64,000 nucleotides of DNA, taken from assembly GCF_003312875.1 (NCBI RefSeq), contig NZ_CP015163.1:2728001-2792000 (forward strand). Direction: 5' to 3'. The notes under the pieces were generated by a model. The model was not told the origin of the DNA and did not search any database. It was given only the letters and a program-made list of their open reading frames with translations. Made by a program: the position numbers and the translations under genes. This document shows, piece by piece, positions 48,821 through 56,635 of this stretch (its first letter is position 1; every line of letters begins with the position of its first letter). Source of the stretch: Amycolatopsis albispora (GTDB lineage Bacteria; Actinomycetota; Actinomycetes; Mycobacteriales; Pseudonocardiaceae).

Positions 48821-50401
48821 CTACCAGGCCACCGGCTTGCCGCCGAGGGTGACGACCAGACGGCCGTCCGCGGCGAAGGACCAGCCGAGCGCGCCCGTGT
48901 ACGAGGCGCACCGCGATCCGTTCGACCCCATCCAGAACTGGTTCGAGCTGTCGGTGTTGCCGACGACCTTGTCGTTGGTCCCGCTGCTGCTGCGGCAAGA
49001 AGTGTTGTCGCGGAACACGGTCGATCCGGCTTCGAAGGTGTAGTTGCGCTGGTCGTTGTCGATGCTGAGGTTGTCCGACATCGTCATCGTGCCCGGGTTG
49101 CGGTTGTAGGTGAACCCGTGCTTGCCGTTGTCGAAGGCGATGCTGCGCCGGACGGTGTGGTCGACCCCGATGTCCTCGCCACCGAGCTTGTAGCCGTTGC
49201 GGTCGCCGTTGCCCGCCTGACCGCCGTTGCTCAGCGTGCCGTTCTGGTAGGCCAGCGAGTCCTCGATGGTCACCGCACCGATGGCGCCGGTGTCGGTCTT
49301 GGTGTAGAGGTCCCAGCCGTCATCGATGTTGTTGTGCGCCACCGCGTAGCGGAACACGTTGCCGGGACCGGAGGTGAGCTTCGCGGCGAAGCCGTCGGCG
49401 TCCTCCCCGTCGGAATCGGCGTTGTCGTGGGATTCCGCGCTCAGGATGAGGTTGTTCGCCGGCCACTGGGCTTTCGGCGTGTCGGAGGCCATTCGCGACA
49501 GCTGGAGCCCGGTGTCCCGGTTGAACCGGGTGACCGTGCGCTCGAGGATGTTGTTGCTGCCGCCGACGAAGATGCCGTTGTCCCCGGCACGCTCGACGGT
49601 GACGCCGGAGAGGTGCCAGTACGAACCGTTCACCGCCAGGCCGCGGTTCGCCGGATCTTCGCTCTGCGCCGAGAAGTTCAGCACCGGCTTCTCCGCCTGG
49701 TACGCGACCAGCTTCTTGCGGGCGCTGACGGTACCGCTGTTGCCCGGCGGAATGGTGACCGTCTGCGAGTAGTTGTACGTGCCGCCGCGCAGGTAGATCG
49801 TTCCCCCGGCGGCGACCCTGGTCAGCGCCGAGGTGAGCGTGGTGGGGTCGGAAATCGTGCCGGTGGCGCCGTCGCTGCCGGTCGGCGAGGCGTACAACGC
49901 GTCGGCGGGCTGCGGGCCGGGCCCGCCGTCGCCGGTGGTGATGTCGGCGTAGTCGATGTTGGGCAGGCCGCCCGAACTGGTCGGGCTGAGGCGGATCGTG
50001 CTGGTCCCGGCGGGCAGCGAGACGGTCAGCGCCTTCGACACCCAGCCGGACCACGCGCCGGTCGGCTCGAACGACACCGACTGCACCTTCGTGCCGTTGA
50101 CCAGGAGGTCGGCGCCCCGGCTGGTGGCGGTGCCGTTGGCGAACCGGACCGACACCGTCGCCGTGCCCGCGACGGCCGCCGACGCGGTGAACTCGACGTG
50201 CGCACCCGTCGCGTTTTCGCCGTTGCAGAACCCGGAACCGGAGTAACCGGGCCAGTTCGTGTCGATGGTGCCGGTGCAGACCGCGGGCGCGGACTCGGCC
50301 TCGTAGTGCGCCGTCGCGGCACCCGCCGTGGCGAGCGGCAGCGCCAGTGCCGCGCCCGCGGCCAGCGCGGCACCGGCCGCGACCATTCGCATTCTCATCA
50401 T
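48821..50401 (-). CDS. Secreted pectate-lyase-like protein with N-terminal carbohydrate-binding module
   Basis: A 526-residue exported protein: signal peptide about 1-29 (ending AGAATA), a CBM6/35-like beta-sandwich about 30-160, a Gly/Pro linker, then a right-handed beta-helix (about 170-510) with many Asn-rich turns, as in PL9 pectate lyases. It presumably cleaves pectic polysaccharide outside the cell. AGGAGG precedes the start; a LacI-type box lies in the promoter region. Confidence 0.88.
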   Translation of the reverse strand: MMRMRMVAAGAALAAGAALALPLATAGAATAHYEAESAPAVCTGTIDTNWPGYSGSGFCNGENATGAHVEFTASAAVAGTATVSVRFANGTATSRGADLLVNGTKVQSVSFEPTGAWSGWVSKALTVSLPAGTSTIRLSPTSSGGLPNIDYADITTGDGGPGPQPADALYASPTGSDGATGTISDPTTLTSALTRVAAGGTIYLRGGTYNYSQTVTIPPGNSGTVSARKKLVAYQAEKPVLNFSAQSEDPANRGLAVNGSYWHLSGVTVERAGDNGIFVGGSNNILERTVTRFNRDTGLQLSRMASDTPKAQWPANNLILSAESHDNADSDGEDADGFAAKLTSGPGNVFRYAVAHNNIDDGWDLYTKTDTGAIGAVTIEDSLAYQNGTLSNGGQAGNGDRNGYKLGGEDIGVDHTVRRSIAFDNGKHGFTYNRNPGTMTMSDNLSIDNDQRNYTFEAGSTVFRDNTSCRSSSGTNDKVVGNTDSSNQFWMGSNGSRCASYTGALGWSFAADGRLVVTLGGKPVAW

Positions 50402-50418
50402 GGACCTCCTGGAATGCC

Positions 50419-50465
50419 CTGTTCACATTCCTGAACAGCGCAAACGCCGATTGGGAGCGCTCACA
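50419..50465. promoter_or_regulatory. Inverted repeat and CebR/LacI-type box upstream of the lyase gene
   Basis: CTGTTCA and TGAACAG are six bases apart (50419-50438), and TGGGAGCGCTCACA (50452-50465) is close to the CebR/LacI consensus of cellulose-utilisation operons in actinomycetes. Both sit 18-64 bases before the lyase start. Regulation by plant-derived sugars is likely. Confidence 0.6.
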
Positions 50466-50698
50466 CTAGCGGGCGCGGCGGACGCATCGCAAAACTGTGA
50501 ACTGATCGGAGCAATGGCGTTCACAACGATGAACAAAACCCGCGCGAATGGCGGATCACCACCAACTCCATGGCTCCTTTGTGTACCAATTCGAGCGGAC
50601 ACTCCGTCGCGCGGCGCCGCGAATCGGCGAGCCTTGACCTCCGCCTTGGTCGAGGTTCTACGGTCGGAAACCCCGTCCGTGCTACCGAGGAGTGCAGG

Positions 50699-50971
50699 GT
50701 GATCGTCACCGTCGCCAAGGTTGCCGACCCCGAACGGTTCCTGGAGATTTTCCGGACCATCGGCGCGCGGAAGCGGCGCGAACACGGCTGCCGCGGTGCC
50801 CGCGTCTACTTCGACCCCGAAGACCCGCACCGGGCGTGGTCCGTCTTCGACTGGGACCAGAAGGACTACGACAGGTTCCTCGCCGACCCCGAGATCCCGG
50901 CCATCGCACGGGAACTCGGGCTCCACGCACCGCCGGTGCACGCCGTCGCCGCGGTCGAGCTCGACTCCTGA
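50699..50971 (+). CDS. Small ABM-fold protein (antibiotic biosynthesis monooxygenase-like)
   Basis: A 90-residue protein that starts with GTG and has the dimeric ferredoxin-like pattern VTVAKVADPERFLEIFRTIGARKRREHGCRGARVYFDPEDPHRAWSVFDW. Proteins of this fold are small oxygenases or heme-degrading or stress proteins; catalytic residues cannot be assigned. GAGGA lies a few bases before the start. The genes around it are unrelated. Confidence 0.65.
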   Translation: MIVTVAKVADPERFLEIFRTIGARKRREHGCRGARVYFDPEDPHRAWSVFDWDQKDYDRFLADPEIPAIARELGLHAPPVHAVAAVELDS

Positions 50972-50978
50972 GCGCGCG

Positions 50979-51908
50979 TCACGACGTCGAACCGGCGCGC
51001 GGGTCGAAGTCGCGGGTGGCGTCGGCGTAGGCGCGCAGTGCCTCGCGCGCCCGGCGGTCGTGCCGCTCTGGCAACGCCGCCCGCAGCGTGACCAGGAGAT
51101 CTCCCGGACGGCCGTGCTCGCGCCGGATGCCGTGCCCGCGCAGGCGCAGGGTCCGGCCAGGCTTGCTGTCGGCGGGAACGCGCACGTTCCGGCTGCCGTC
51201 CAGGGTGGGCACGGCGACGGTCGCGCCGAAGACCAGTTCGGGCACCGACACCGGCAGGCTCACCAGGAGATCGTCGCCGTCGCGGTCGAACACCGGGTCC
51301 GGGGTGACGTGGATGCGCAGGTAGAGGTCACCGGGCACGCCGTGCGGCCCGCCAGGTTCACCCTGTCCGCGCAGGCGGATGCGCTGGCCGTCGGTGACCC
51401 CGGCCGGGATGCGGACCTGCCCGCCGCGGGTGCCGGAGTCGTCGGTCAGCGGCAGCGTGGTGCCACGGGCGGCGGTGCGGAAGTCCAGCGTCAGCTCGGC
51501 TTCCAGGTCCGCGCCACGCCGCGGCGCTGTGCCGGTACCGAAGAGGCTGTCGAACAACGCCTGGGCGTCCGCCATGCCCATGCCACCACGGCCGGAGCCG
51601 AACAGGTCACCGAGATCGAAGAACGATCCGCCCGTCGCCGTGCCCACGCTGCCACCGCGGGCGGCGCCGCTGGCCGCGAACCGGCGCGCTTCGTCGTATT
51701 CGGCGCGCTTGCCCGGGTCGGACAACACGGTGTACGCCTCGGAAACCGCCTTGAACCGCGCCTCGGCGCCCTCATCGCCCGGATTGGCGTCCGGGTGGTA
51801 CCGGCGGGCGAGCCGCCGGTACGCCTTCTTGATCTCGTCGGCCGGGGCGCCGGGCGAAACGCCGAGGTCGGCGTAGAAGTCCCGGTCGAACCATTCCGGA
51901 CTGCTCAT
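50979..51908 (-). CDS. DnaJ-like co-chaperone (CbpA type)
   Basis: A 309-residue protein: J domain about residues 10-72 with the HPD motif (RYHPDANPGD), a Gly/Phe-rich linker (about 80-115), and two C-terminal substrate-binding beta domains; the zinc-finger of classical DnaJ is missing, as in CbpA. It stimulates a DnaK partner. It is the third gene of a minus-strand operon with a small J-domain protein and Hsp20. Confidence 0.92.
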   Translation of the reverse strand: MSSPEWFDRDFYADLGVSPGAPADEIKKAYRRLARRYHPDANPGDEGAEARFKAVSEAYTVLSDPGKRAEYDEARRFAASGAARGGSVGTATGGSFFDLGDLFGSGRGGMGMADAQALFDSLFGTGTAPRRGADLEAELTLDFRTAARGTTLPLTDDSGTRGGQVRIPAGVTDGQRIRLRGQGEPGGPHGVPGDLYLRIHVTPDPVFDRDGDDLLVSLPVSVPELVFGATVAVPTLDGSRNVRVPADSKPGRTLRLRGHGIRREHGRPGDLLVTLRAALPERHDRRAREALRAYADATRDFDPRAGSTS

Positions 51909-51935
51909 CGATCCTCCCTCAGCGTTCGGGCTGGC

Positions 51936-52256
51936 TCAGCGCGGCGGGTGGTAACGCACCGGCCCGGCCCACAGGTCGGGCGGGCGGTCGGCGGGGCTGC
52001 TCCGGCGCACGCGGACCGGCACCGCGGTGCCACGGGTGCGGTGCCGGTCGTACTCGGCGCGGAGCTGCCGGTCCCGCAGCAGGCGGTAGGCCTCCACCAC
52101 CGCGGCCAGCAGCGCCGCGTCACCGCCCGGCGCGTCCGGGTGCACCTCGCGTACCCGCCGCCGGTAGGCCAGCGTGATCTCACGCGGGGCGGCGTCCGGG
52201 CCGACGCCCAGCACCCGGTACGGATCGGCGCGACGCGATTCGGGCACGGTTCTCAC
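51936..52256 (-). CDS. Small J-domain protein
   Basis: A 106-residue protein whose residues about 11-72 form a J domain (DPYRVLGVGPDAAPREITLAYRRRVREVHPDAPGG, with HPD at 39-41), followed by a basic C-terminal tail ending WAGPVRYHPPR. GTG 52256 lies eight bases behind the Hsp20 stop with a GCCGGGG stretch before it. It sits between Hsp20 and the DnaJ-like gene, so it belongs to the stress operon. Confidence 0.8.
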   Translation of the reverse strand: MRTVPESRRADPYRVLGVGPDAAPREITLAYRRRVREVHPDAPGGDAALLAAVVEAYRLLRDRQLRAEYDRHRTRGTAVPVRVRRSSPADRPPDLWAGPVRYHPPR

Positions 52257-52266
52257 CCCGGCGGGC

Positions 52267-52635
52267 TCAGCTCGCCCCCGCGGTGACGGCGATCTTGCGC
52301 GGCTTGGCCCGCTCGCCGACCGGGATCCGCAGCGTGAGCACACCCGCGTCGTAGTCGGCCGCGATGTTGCCGGTGTCGAGCGTCTCGCCGAGGAACAGCC
52401 GGCGAGTGAACACCCCGCGCGGACGTTCGGCGACCCGCACGTCGTCGTTCTTGCCGTAACCGCTGCCGCGCTCGGCCTTCACGGTCAGCACGTCGCGTTC
52501 GACGTTCAGCTCGATCGACTCCGGCGAAACCCCGGGAAGATCGAACTGCACCACGAACTCGTCACCGGACCGGTAGGCGTCCATCGGCATCACCGCGGGG
52601 CGGCTCGTGCCGTTCGTGCCGGAGAACATCACCAT
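52267..52635 (-). CDS. Hsp20/alpha-crystallin small heat-shock protein
   Basis: A 122-residue protein with a standard alpha-crystallin domain (about 20-115; FVVQFDLPGVSPESIELNVERDVLTVKAER and GVLTLRIPV). It holds unfolding proteins. AGGAGG lies eight bases before ATG 52635. The start lies inside the 3' part of thiI in another frame, and a SigE/SigR-like promoter precedes it. Confidence 0.92.
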   Translation of the reverse strand: MVMFSGTNGTSRPAVMPMDAYRSGDEFVVQFDLPGVSPESIELNVERDVLTVKAERGSGYGKNDDVRVAERPRGVFTRRLFLGETLDTGNIAADYDAGVLTLRIPVGERAKPRKIAVTAGAS

Positions 52636-53887
52636 CGCCGTTGCCTCCTGACTCCTTCCACGTTCTGCGCACATTGCCAACGCACGACTCAACTTTTGTG
52701 TTCCCGTCACCGGAGGATTTCCCGGGTTCACCCGGTTGCAGTACCTGGACGGCGGCCACCAGCTGGTCGGCGAGGTCATCCAGCCCCGCGCGCCGGTCGA
52801 TGGCGGCCAAGCGGTCCGGGGTCGTGCGGGTGGCCACGCGGGGTGGCGCGAGCAGCGAGCAGCAGTCCTCGTCGGGCAGTGCGGAGATCTCGCCAGTGCC
52901 GATCCGGCGGGCTTCGGCGACGATCTCTTCCTTGTCCCAGCCCAGGAGCGGGCGCAGCAGCGGCAGTTCGCAGCCCTGCTCGGCCGCGGCGAGATTGCTC
53001 AGCGTCTGGCTGGCGACCTGGCCGAGGCTGTCCCCGGTGACCAGCGCCTGCGCGTCCAGCTCGGGCGCGAGCCGCGCGGCGGCGCGGATCATCAACCGGC
53101 GCTGGGCCACCACCTGCTCCGCGCCCGCGCCCGCGGTGGCCAGCGCCCGTTGTGCCGTGCCCATCGGGATCACGTGCAGCCGGGACGGCCCCTGGATCCC
53201 GCTCAGCACGCGCACCAGCGCGTACGCCTTGTACGCCGAAGCCGGTGAGGTGTAGGGGGCGCCGGTGAAGTGGACGAACTCGCACCGCAGCCCGCGCCGC
53301 ATCGCCCGGTAGGCCGCGACCGGCGAGTCGTACCCACCGGAGAGCAGCACCAGCGCCCGCCCGCTGGACCCGACCGGCAGCCCACCCTGCCCGCGGAAGC
53401 GTTCTGAGGAAACAAAAACCTCCCGGCGATCGACTTCGACGGTGATCTCCACCTCCGGCTCGTCCAGGTCGACCGGCCAGCCGGTCTCCTGCCCCACCCG
53501 GTACCCCACCGCTGCGGCGAGTTCCTGGGAGGTCAGCGGAAACCGCCGGTCCCGCCGCCGCGCCCGCACGGCGAACCGGCGCGGCCCGCCGTCCAGGCGT
53601 TCCCGGACCAGGCGCACGGCGGCGTCGGCGGCCGCCTCCGGGGTCTTGGCCGCCCGCAGCGCGGGCTGCACCACGCTGATCCCTGGCAACCGGCGCGCCC
53701 GCTCGACCAGCTCCGCCCGCGGCAGCCGGGAGTAGAGCACCAGCACGCCGTCACGGCGGCCGACCCGCACCACGTCACGCTCGCCGACGGTCTGGCGGAG
53801 GCTGTCGAGCAGGCACCGTTCGAACCAGCCGCGGTTGCGGCCCTTCAACATCAGCTCGCCGTACTTGAGCAGCACGCACGGACGCAC
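52562..53887 (-). CDS. thiI: tRNA 4-thiouridine / thiamine sulfurtransferase ThiI
   Basis: A 441-residue protein: N-terminal ferredoxin-like and THUMP regions (about 1-165), then an ATP-PPase domain with the PP-loop LLSGGYDSPVAAY (about 178-190) and the Cys-containing DEDCCSLLAPP. It moves sulfur to tRNA uridine 8 or thiamine precursors. GTG 53887 is preferred because it just follows the GAF-ANTAR stop; GTG 53917 is also open. The last 60 or so residues do not look ThiI-like and cover the hsp20 promoter and first 24 codons; a shifted stop is possible. Confidence 0.85.
   Translation of the reverse strand: MRPCVLLKYGELMLKGRNRGWFERCLLDSLRQTVGERDVVRVGRRDGVLVLYSRLPRAELVERARRLPGISVVQPALRAAKTPEAAADAAVRLVRERLDGGPRRFAVRARRRDRRFPLTSQELAAAVGYRVGQETGWPVDLDEPEVEITVEVDRREVFVSSERFRGQGGLPVGSSGRALVLLSGGYDSPVAAYRAMRRGLRCEFVHFTGAPYTSPASAYKAYALVRVLSGIQGPSRLHVIPMGTAQRALATAGAGAEQVVAQRRLMIRAAARLAPELDAQALVTGDSLGQVASQTLSNLAAAEQGCELPLLRPLLGWDKEEIVAEARRIGTGEISALPDEDCCSLLAPPRVATRTTPDRLAAIDRRAGLDDLADQLVAAVQVLQPGEPGKSSGDGNTKVESCVGNVRRTWKESGGNGDGDVLRHERHEPPRGDADGRLPVR
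52679..52704 (-). promoter_or_regulatory. SigE/SigR-like promoter for the hsp20 operon
   Basis: On the minus strand GGAAC (52704-52700; GGGAAC with the flanking base) is followed by 18 bases and GTT (52681-52679), the pattern bound by actinobacterial SigE/SigR-type sigma factors. It ends about 43 bases before the hsp20 start and lies within the thiI tail. Confidence 0.6.
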
Positions 53888-53894
53888 CGCCTCA

Positions 53895-54674
53895 TCACCA
53901 CCCTTTCCCTCCGTCACGGGCTTCAGCGGCGGTCACCTCGGTGACGAACCGCTGCGCGAGGTCACGCACCTTGACGTTGTCGCGCTGGGAGCGTGCCACG
54001 AGCAGCGCGAAGGCTTCGTCGGCGGAGACGCGGCGGGCGCCCATGATGATCCCTTTGGCCTGCTCGATCACCGCCCGCGAGGCGAGCGCCTCGCGCAGCT
54101 GCTCGGCGCGCCGCCGGCTCTCGAAAAACCGGCGGGCGTTGCGCAGGGCCGCTTCGGCGGCGGTGGTGTACAGCTCGAGCAGCGCGGCGTCGAGTTCCCG
54201 GAAACCGTGGTGGCGCGTGCCGTAGAGGTTGAGCGAGCCGTGGCACTCCTCGTCGACGAACAGCGGGGCCGACAGGTAGCCGGCCACCCCCGCCACCGCG
54301 GCGGCGAAGCCCGGCCAGCGGGAGCGGGCCTCGGCAACCGAGACCCGCTCGACCTGCCCGCTGCGGGCCGCTTCCAGGCACGGGCCCTCGCCCGCGCGGT
54401 ACTGCGCCTCGTCGATCTCACCGGCCCTGGCCACCGTGGTGGCGGCCGTGCGCGGCCCGGCGTCGCTCAGCAGCGTCACGCTGGCCATGTCCGCGCCGGG
54501 AACGGCGTGGACCGCCTGCCGGCACAGCCGGTCCAGGATCGTGTCGAGGTCCTCCTCGTGGTCCAGCACGCGCGCCAGGTTCTCCAGCGCACCGGTCACC
54601 TCGTCGAGCCGTCGCGCGAACCGCGCGGTGAACGAAGCGTCCGGGCCGTCGGGCATCCACACCGCCTCGGCCAT
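53895..54674 (-). CDS. GAF-ANTAR domain regulator
   Basis: A 259-residue protein with a GAF sensory domain (about 35-175) and a C-terminal ANTAR RNA-binding domain (about 190-250; LREALASRAVIEQAKGIIMGARRVSADEAFALL). ANTAR proteins bind paired RNA hairpins to stop termination. ATG 54674 follows the stop of a 58-residue membrane protein gene by five bases. The signal for the GAF domain is unknown. Confidence 0.9.
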   Translation of the reverse strand: MAEAVWMPDGPDASFTARFARRLDEVTGALENLARVLDHEEDLDTILDRLCRQAVHAVPGADMASVTLLSDAGPRTAATTVARAGEIDEAQYRAGEGPCLEAARSGQVERVSVAEARSRWPGFAAAVAGVAGYLSAPLFVDEECHGSLNLYGTRHHGFRELDAALLELYTTAAEAALRNARRFFESRRRAEQLREALASRAVIEQAKGIIMGARRVSADEAFALLVARSQRDNVKVRDLAQRFVTEVTAAEARDGGKGW

Positions 54675-54679
54675 CACCG

Positions 54680-54856
54680 TCAGCCTCGCGCCTCCGCGTC
54701 GGTCACCAGCTCGCGCGCGGAGACGAACACCGACAGGAACACGCCGAACAGCAGCCCGAACCACGCACCGGCCAGCGCGCCACCGGCCGCGCAGCGGTCG
54801 AAACCGGCCACCGGCACGCGGTTGGCGGCCGGATGCCGGGTTCTCGTGGTGGTCAT
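54680..54856 (-). CDS. 58-residue single-helix membrane protein
   Basis: A small protein with a basic N-terminus (MTTTRTRH), a Gly-rich hydrophobic segment (about residues 24-47, AAGGALAGAWFGLLFGVFL) and an acidic tail. GGGAGGTG lies about ten bases before the ATG. It ends five bases upstream of the GAF-ANTAR gene start, so translation is probably coupled. It is too short for most gene callers; I do not recognise the family. Confidence 0.7.
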   Translation of the reverse strand: MTTTRTRHPAANRVPVAGFDRCAAGGALAGAWFGLLFGVFLSVFVSARELVTDAEARG

Positions 54857-54943
54857 CGCGGTAGCACCTCCCGATGGTCAAGTGGTCCCTCCAGCGCCTG
54901 GTGAAGCGCGTTCACTAGGAAAGACGACAACGGGCCCCGGCTT

Positions 54944-54969
54944 GTTCCCAAACCTACGGCGACTGAAAC
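54944..54969 (-). promoter_or_regulatory. Possible stress sigma-factor (SigB/SigH-type) promoter
   Basis: On the minus strand GTTTCA (54969-54964), 14 bases, GGGAAC (54949-54944) resembles the GTTT-N14-16-GGGWAT class of general stress promoters in actinomycetes. It lies about 90 bases before the 58-residue gene. Pattern evidence only. Confidence 0.35.
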
Positions 54970-55045
54970 AGGAAACTTGACTCCGACGCTATCAAGCCCC
55001 AGCTGGCGGCTATCGCCGCTCTCCGCTCGCGCACTACCCTTGTCC

Positions 55046-55061
55046 GTCGAAGCGCTTCGAC
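55046..55061. promoter_or_regulatory. Perfect 16-bp palindrome before the GH12 gene
   Basis: GTCGAAGCGCTTCGAC is fully self-complementary with the AGCGCT core of LacI-family operators, and lies 31 bases before the glucanase start. Sugar-responsive repression is the likely meaning. Confidence 0.65.
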
Positions 55062-55092
55062 AGTTCGACGGTGTTCGACAAGGGAGTCGTCC

Positions 55093-55785
55093 ATGTTCAG
55101 ATTCGTGCGCACCGCGGTCCCCGCACTGGTGCTGGCACTGGTGTTCACCGGCCTGCCCAGCCCGGCGCTGGCCGCGGCGTGGAGTTCGTCGGACCGCTGG
55201 GGCACCTGGCAGAACGGCGGATACACGCTCTACAACAACATCTGGGGCGAAGGTGGCGGCCCGCAGACGATCTGGGCCAACTCGTTCAGCAACTGGGGGG
55301 TGTGGGCCGATCACCCGAACACGGGCGGTATCAAGTCCTACCCGAACTCCACCAGGCAGGTGAACCGGCGGCTCAGTTCGCTGAACAGCGTGTCCAGCAG
55401 CTTCGACGTCACCGTGCCCGCCAGCGGCGCCTACACCAGCACCTACGACATCTGGGCCGACGACCACGCCTACGAGATCATGCTGTGGATGAACCAGAAC
55501 GGCCCGATCGGGCCCATCGGTTCCTTCCAGGCCAACGTTTCGGCCGGCGGGCACGACTGGGCGGTCTACCGCGGTTCCAACGGCTCGGCGCAGGTTTTCT
55601 CGTTCCTCCGGCGCTCGGACACCAACGCGGGCACGGTGGACATCCTGGCGATCATGAACTGGATCCGCGCCCGCGGCTGGTTCGGCGACGTCACGCTGAG
55701 CCGCGCCCAGTTCGGTTACGAGATCACCTCGTCGGCCGGTGGCCTGGACTTCCGCACCAACCAGTTCTCGGTGAACTATTCCTGA
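55093..55785 (+). CDS. Secreted GH12 endoglucanase/xyloglucanase
   Basis: A 230-residue exported protein: signal peptide about 1-28 (ending PALAAA), then a jelly-roll GH12 domain. The likely nucleophile is Glu128 in YEIMLWMNQ and the acid/base is Glu210 in FGYEITSS, at normal GH12 spacing. It cleaves beta-1,4-glucans outside the cell. There is no binding module. A LacI-type palindrome lies just upstream. Confidence 0.9.
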   Translation: MFRFVRTAVPALVLALVFTGLPSPALAAAWSSSDRWGTWQNGGYTLYNNIWGEGGGPQTIWANSFSNWGVWADHPNTGGIKSYPNSTRQVNRRLSSLNSVSSSFDVTVPASGAYTSTYDIWADDHAYEIMLWMNQNGPIGPIGSFQANVSAGGHDWAVYRGSNGSAQVFSFLRRSDTNAGTVDILAIMNWIRARGWFGDVTLSRAQFGYEITSSAGGLDFRTNQFSVNYS

Positions 55786-55851
55786 CGGCGTACCCGGGCA
55801 CGAAGCCGCGGCGGCACCACCGGTGGGTGGTACCGCCGCGGCGAGCCGGGG

Positions 55852-56532
55852 TTACTTGTTGGTGCCCGGCATCATCACCTTGTCGATGACAAAAACGGTG
55901 GCGTTCTTGGTGGGGATGTTGCCGCACAGCACCTTCGCGCCGTTGACGGTCAGGTTCTCGCCACTGCCCTCGATCTTGAGCGGGCCGCCGGCGGTGTTCA
56001 GGCTCTCCAGCGAACCGCCCGCGGCCTCCAGGCCCTTGGCGTCGTAGCGCTTGGCCACGACGTGGTACTGCAGGATCGGCGCCAGCTCGTCCGGCTTGCC
56101 CGCCAGCTCGGTGAACTTCGCGTCGCCCAGCTCGGCGAAGGCCGGGTCGGCGGGCGCGAACACGGTGATCGCCTGCTGGCTGTTGAGGGTGTCCACCAGG
56201 TTGGTGGCCTTGACCGCGGCCACCAGCTTGGTCAGCAGCGGGTTGGTGGAGGCGGCGCTGGCCACCGGCTGCGGGCCCATCGAGTCCAGCGAACCGGGCT
56301 CGTTGCCCTGCGGCAACTGGGAACAGGCCGGGCCGAACACGTCGGCGTTGGTGGTCACGCCGTCCCCCGCGGCGGCCGCGGGGCTGGACATCGGCGGCGC
56401 CATCTCGCTGGTCGGGGCCGGAGCCGGCGCGGCGGTGTTGCCGGGCGACGCGGTGTCGTCGCTGCCACAGGCGGCCAGTGAAAGCGCGGCCACCGCGGTG
56501 AAACCGATTCCGGCGAGGCGAAGCTTCTTCAC
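55852..56532 (-). CDS. Fasciclin-domain lipoprotein (MPB70-like)
   Basis: A 226-residue lipoprotein: signal with lipobox LSLAAC, a Pro/Ala-rich linker (about 30-65), then one fasciclin (FAS1) domain (about 85-226) with TVFAPADPAFAEL and YHVVAKRY. These proteins are membrane-anchored adhesion or surface proteins; the mycobacterial MPB70/MPT83 are related. GTG 56532 follows GGAGTG; ATG 56556 is also open. It follows the sulfite-oxidase-like gene by 103 bases on the same strand. Confidence 0.9.
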   Translation of the reverse strand: MKKLRLAGIGFTAVAALSLAACGSDDTASPGNTAAPAPAPTSEMAPPMSSPAAAAGDGVTTNADVFGPACSQLPQGNEPGSLDSMGPQPVASAASTNPLLTKLVAAVKATNLVDTLNSQQAITVFAPADPAFAELGDAKFTELAGKPDELAPILQYHVVAKRYDAKGLEAAGGSLESLNTAGGPLKIEGSGENLTVNGAKVLCGNIPTKNATVFVIDKVMMPGTNK

Positions 56533-56635
56533 AAAAATCACTCCATTGGATTGCACAGGCCCGGCTCGAGCCGGTTTTCTGCTGGGGATTCGGTACCGCG
56601 GGGATGCCGGATTGGTGTTTTCCGGAAAAAATTTC

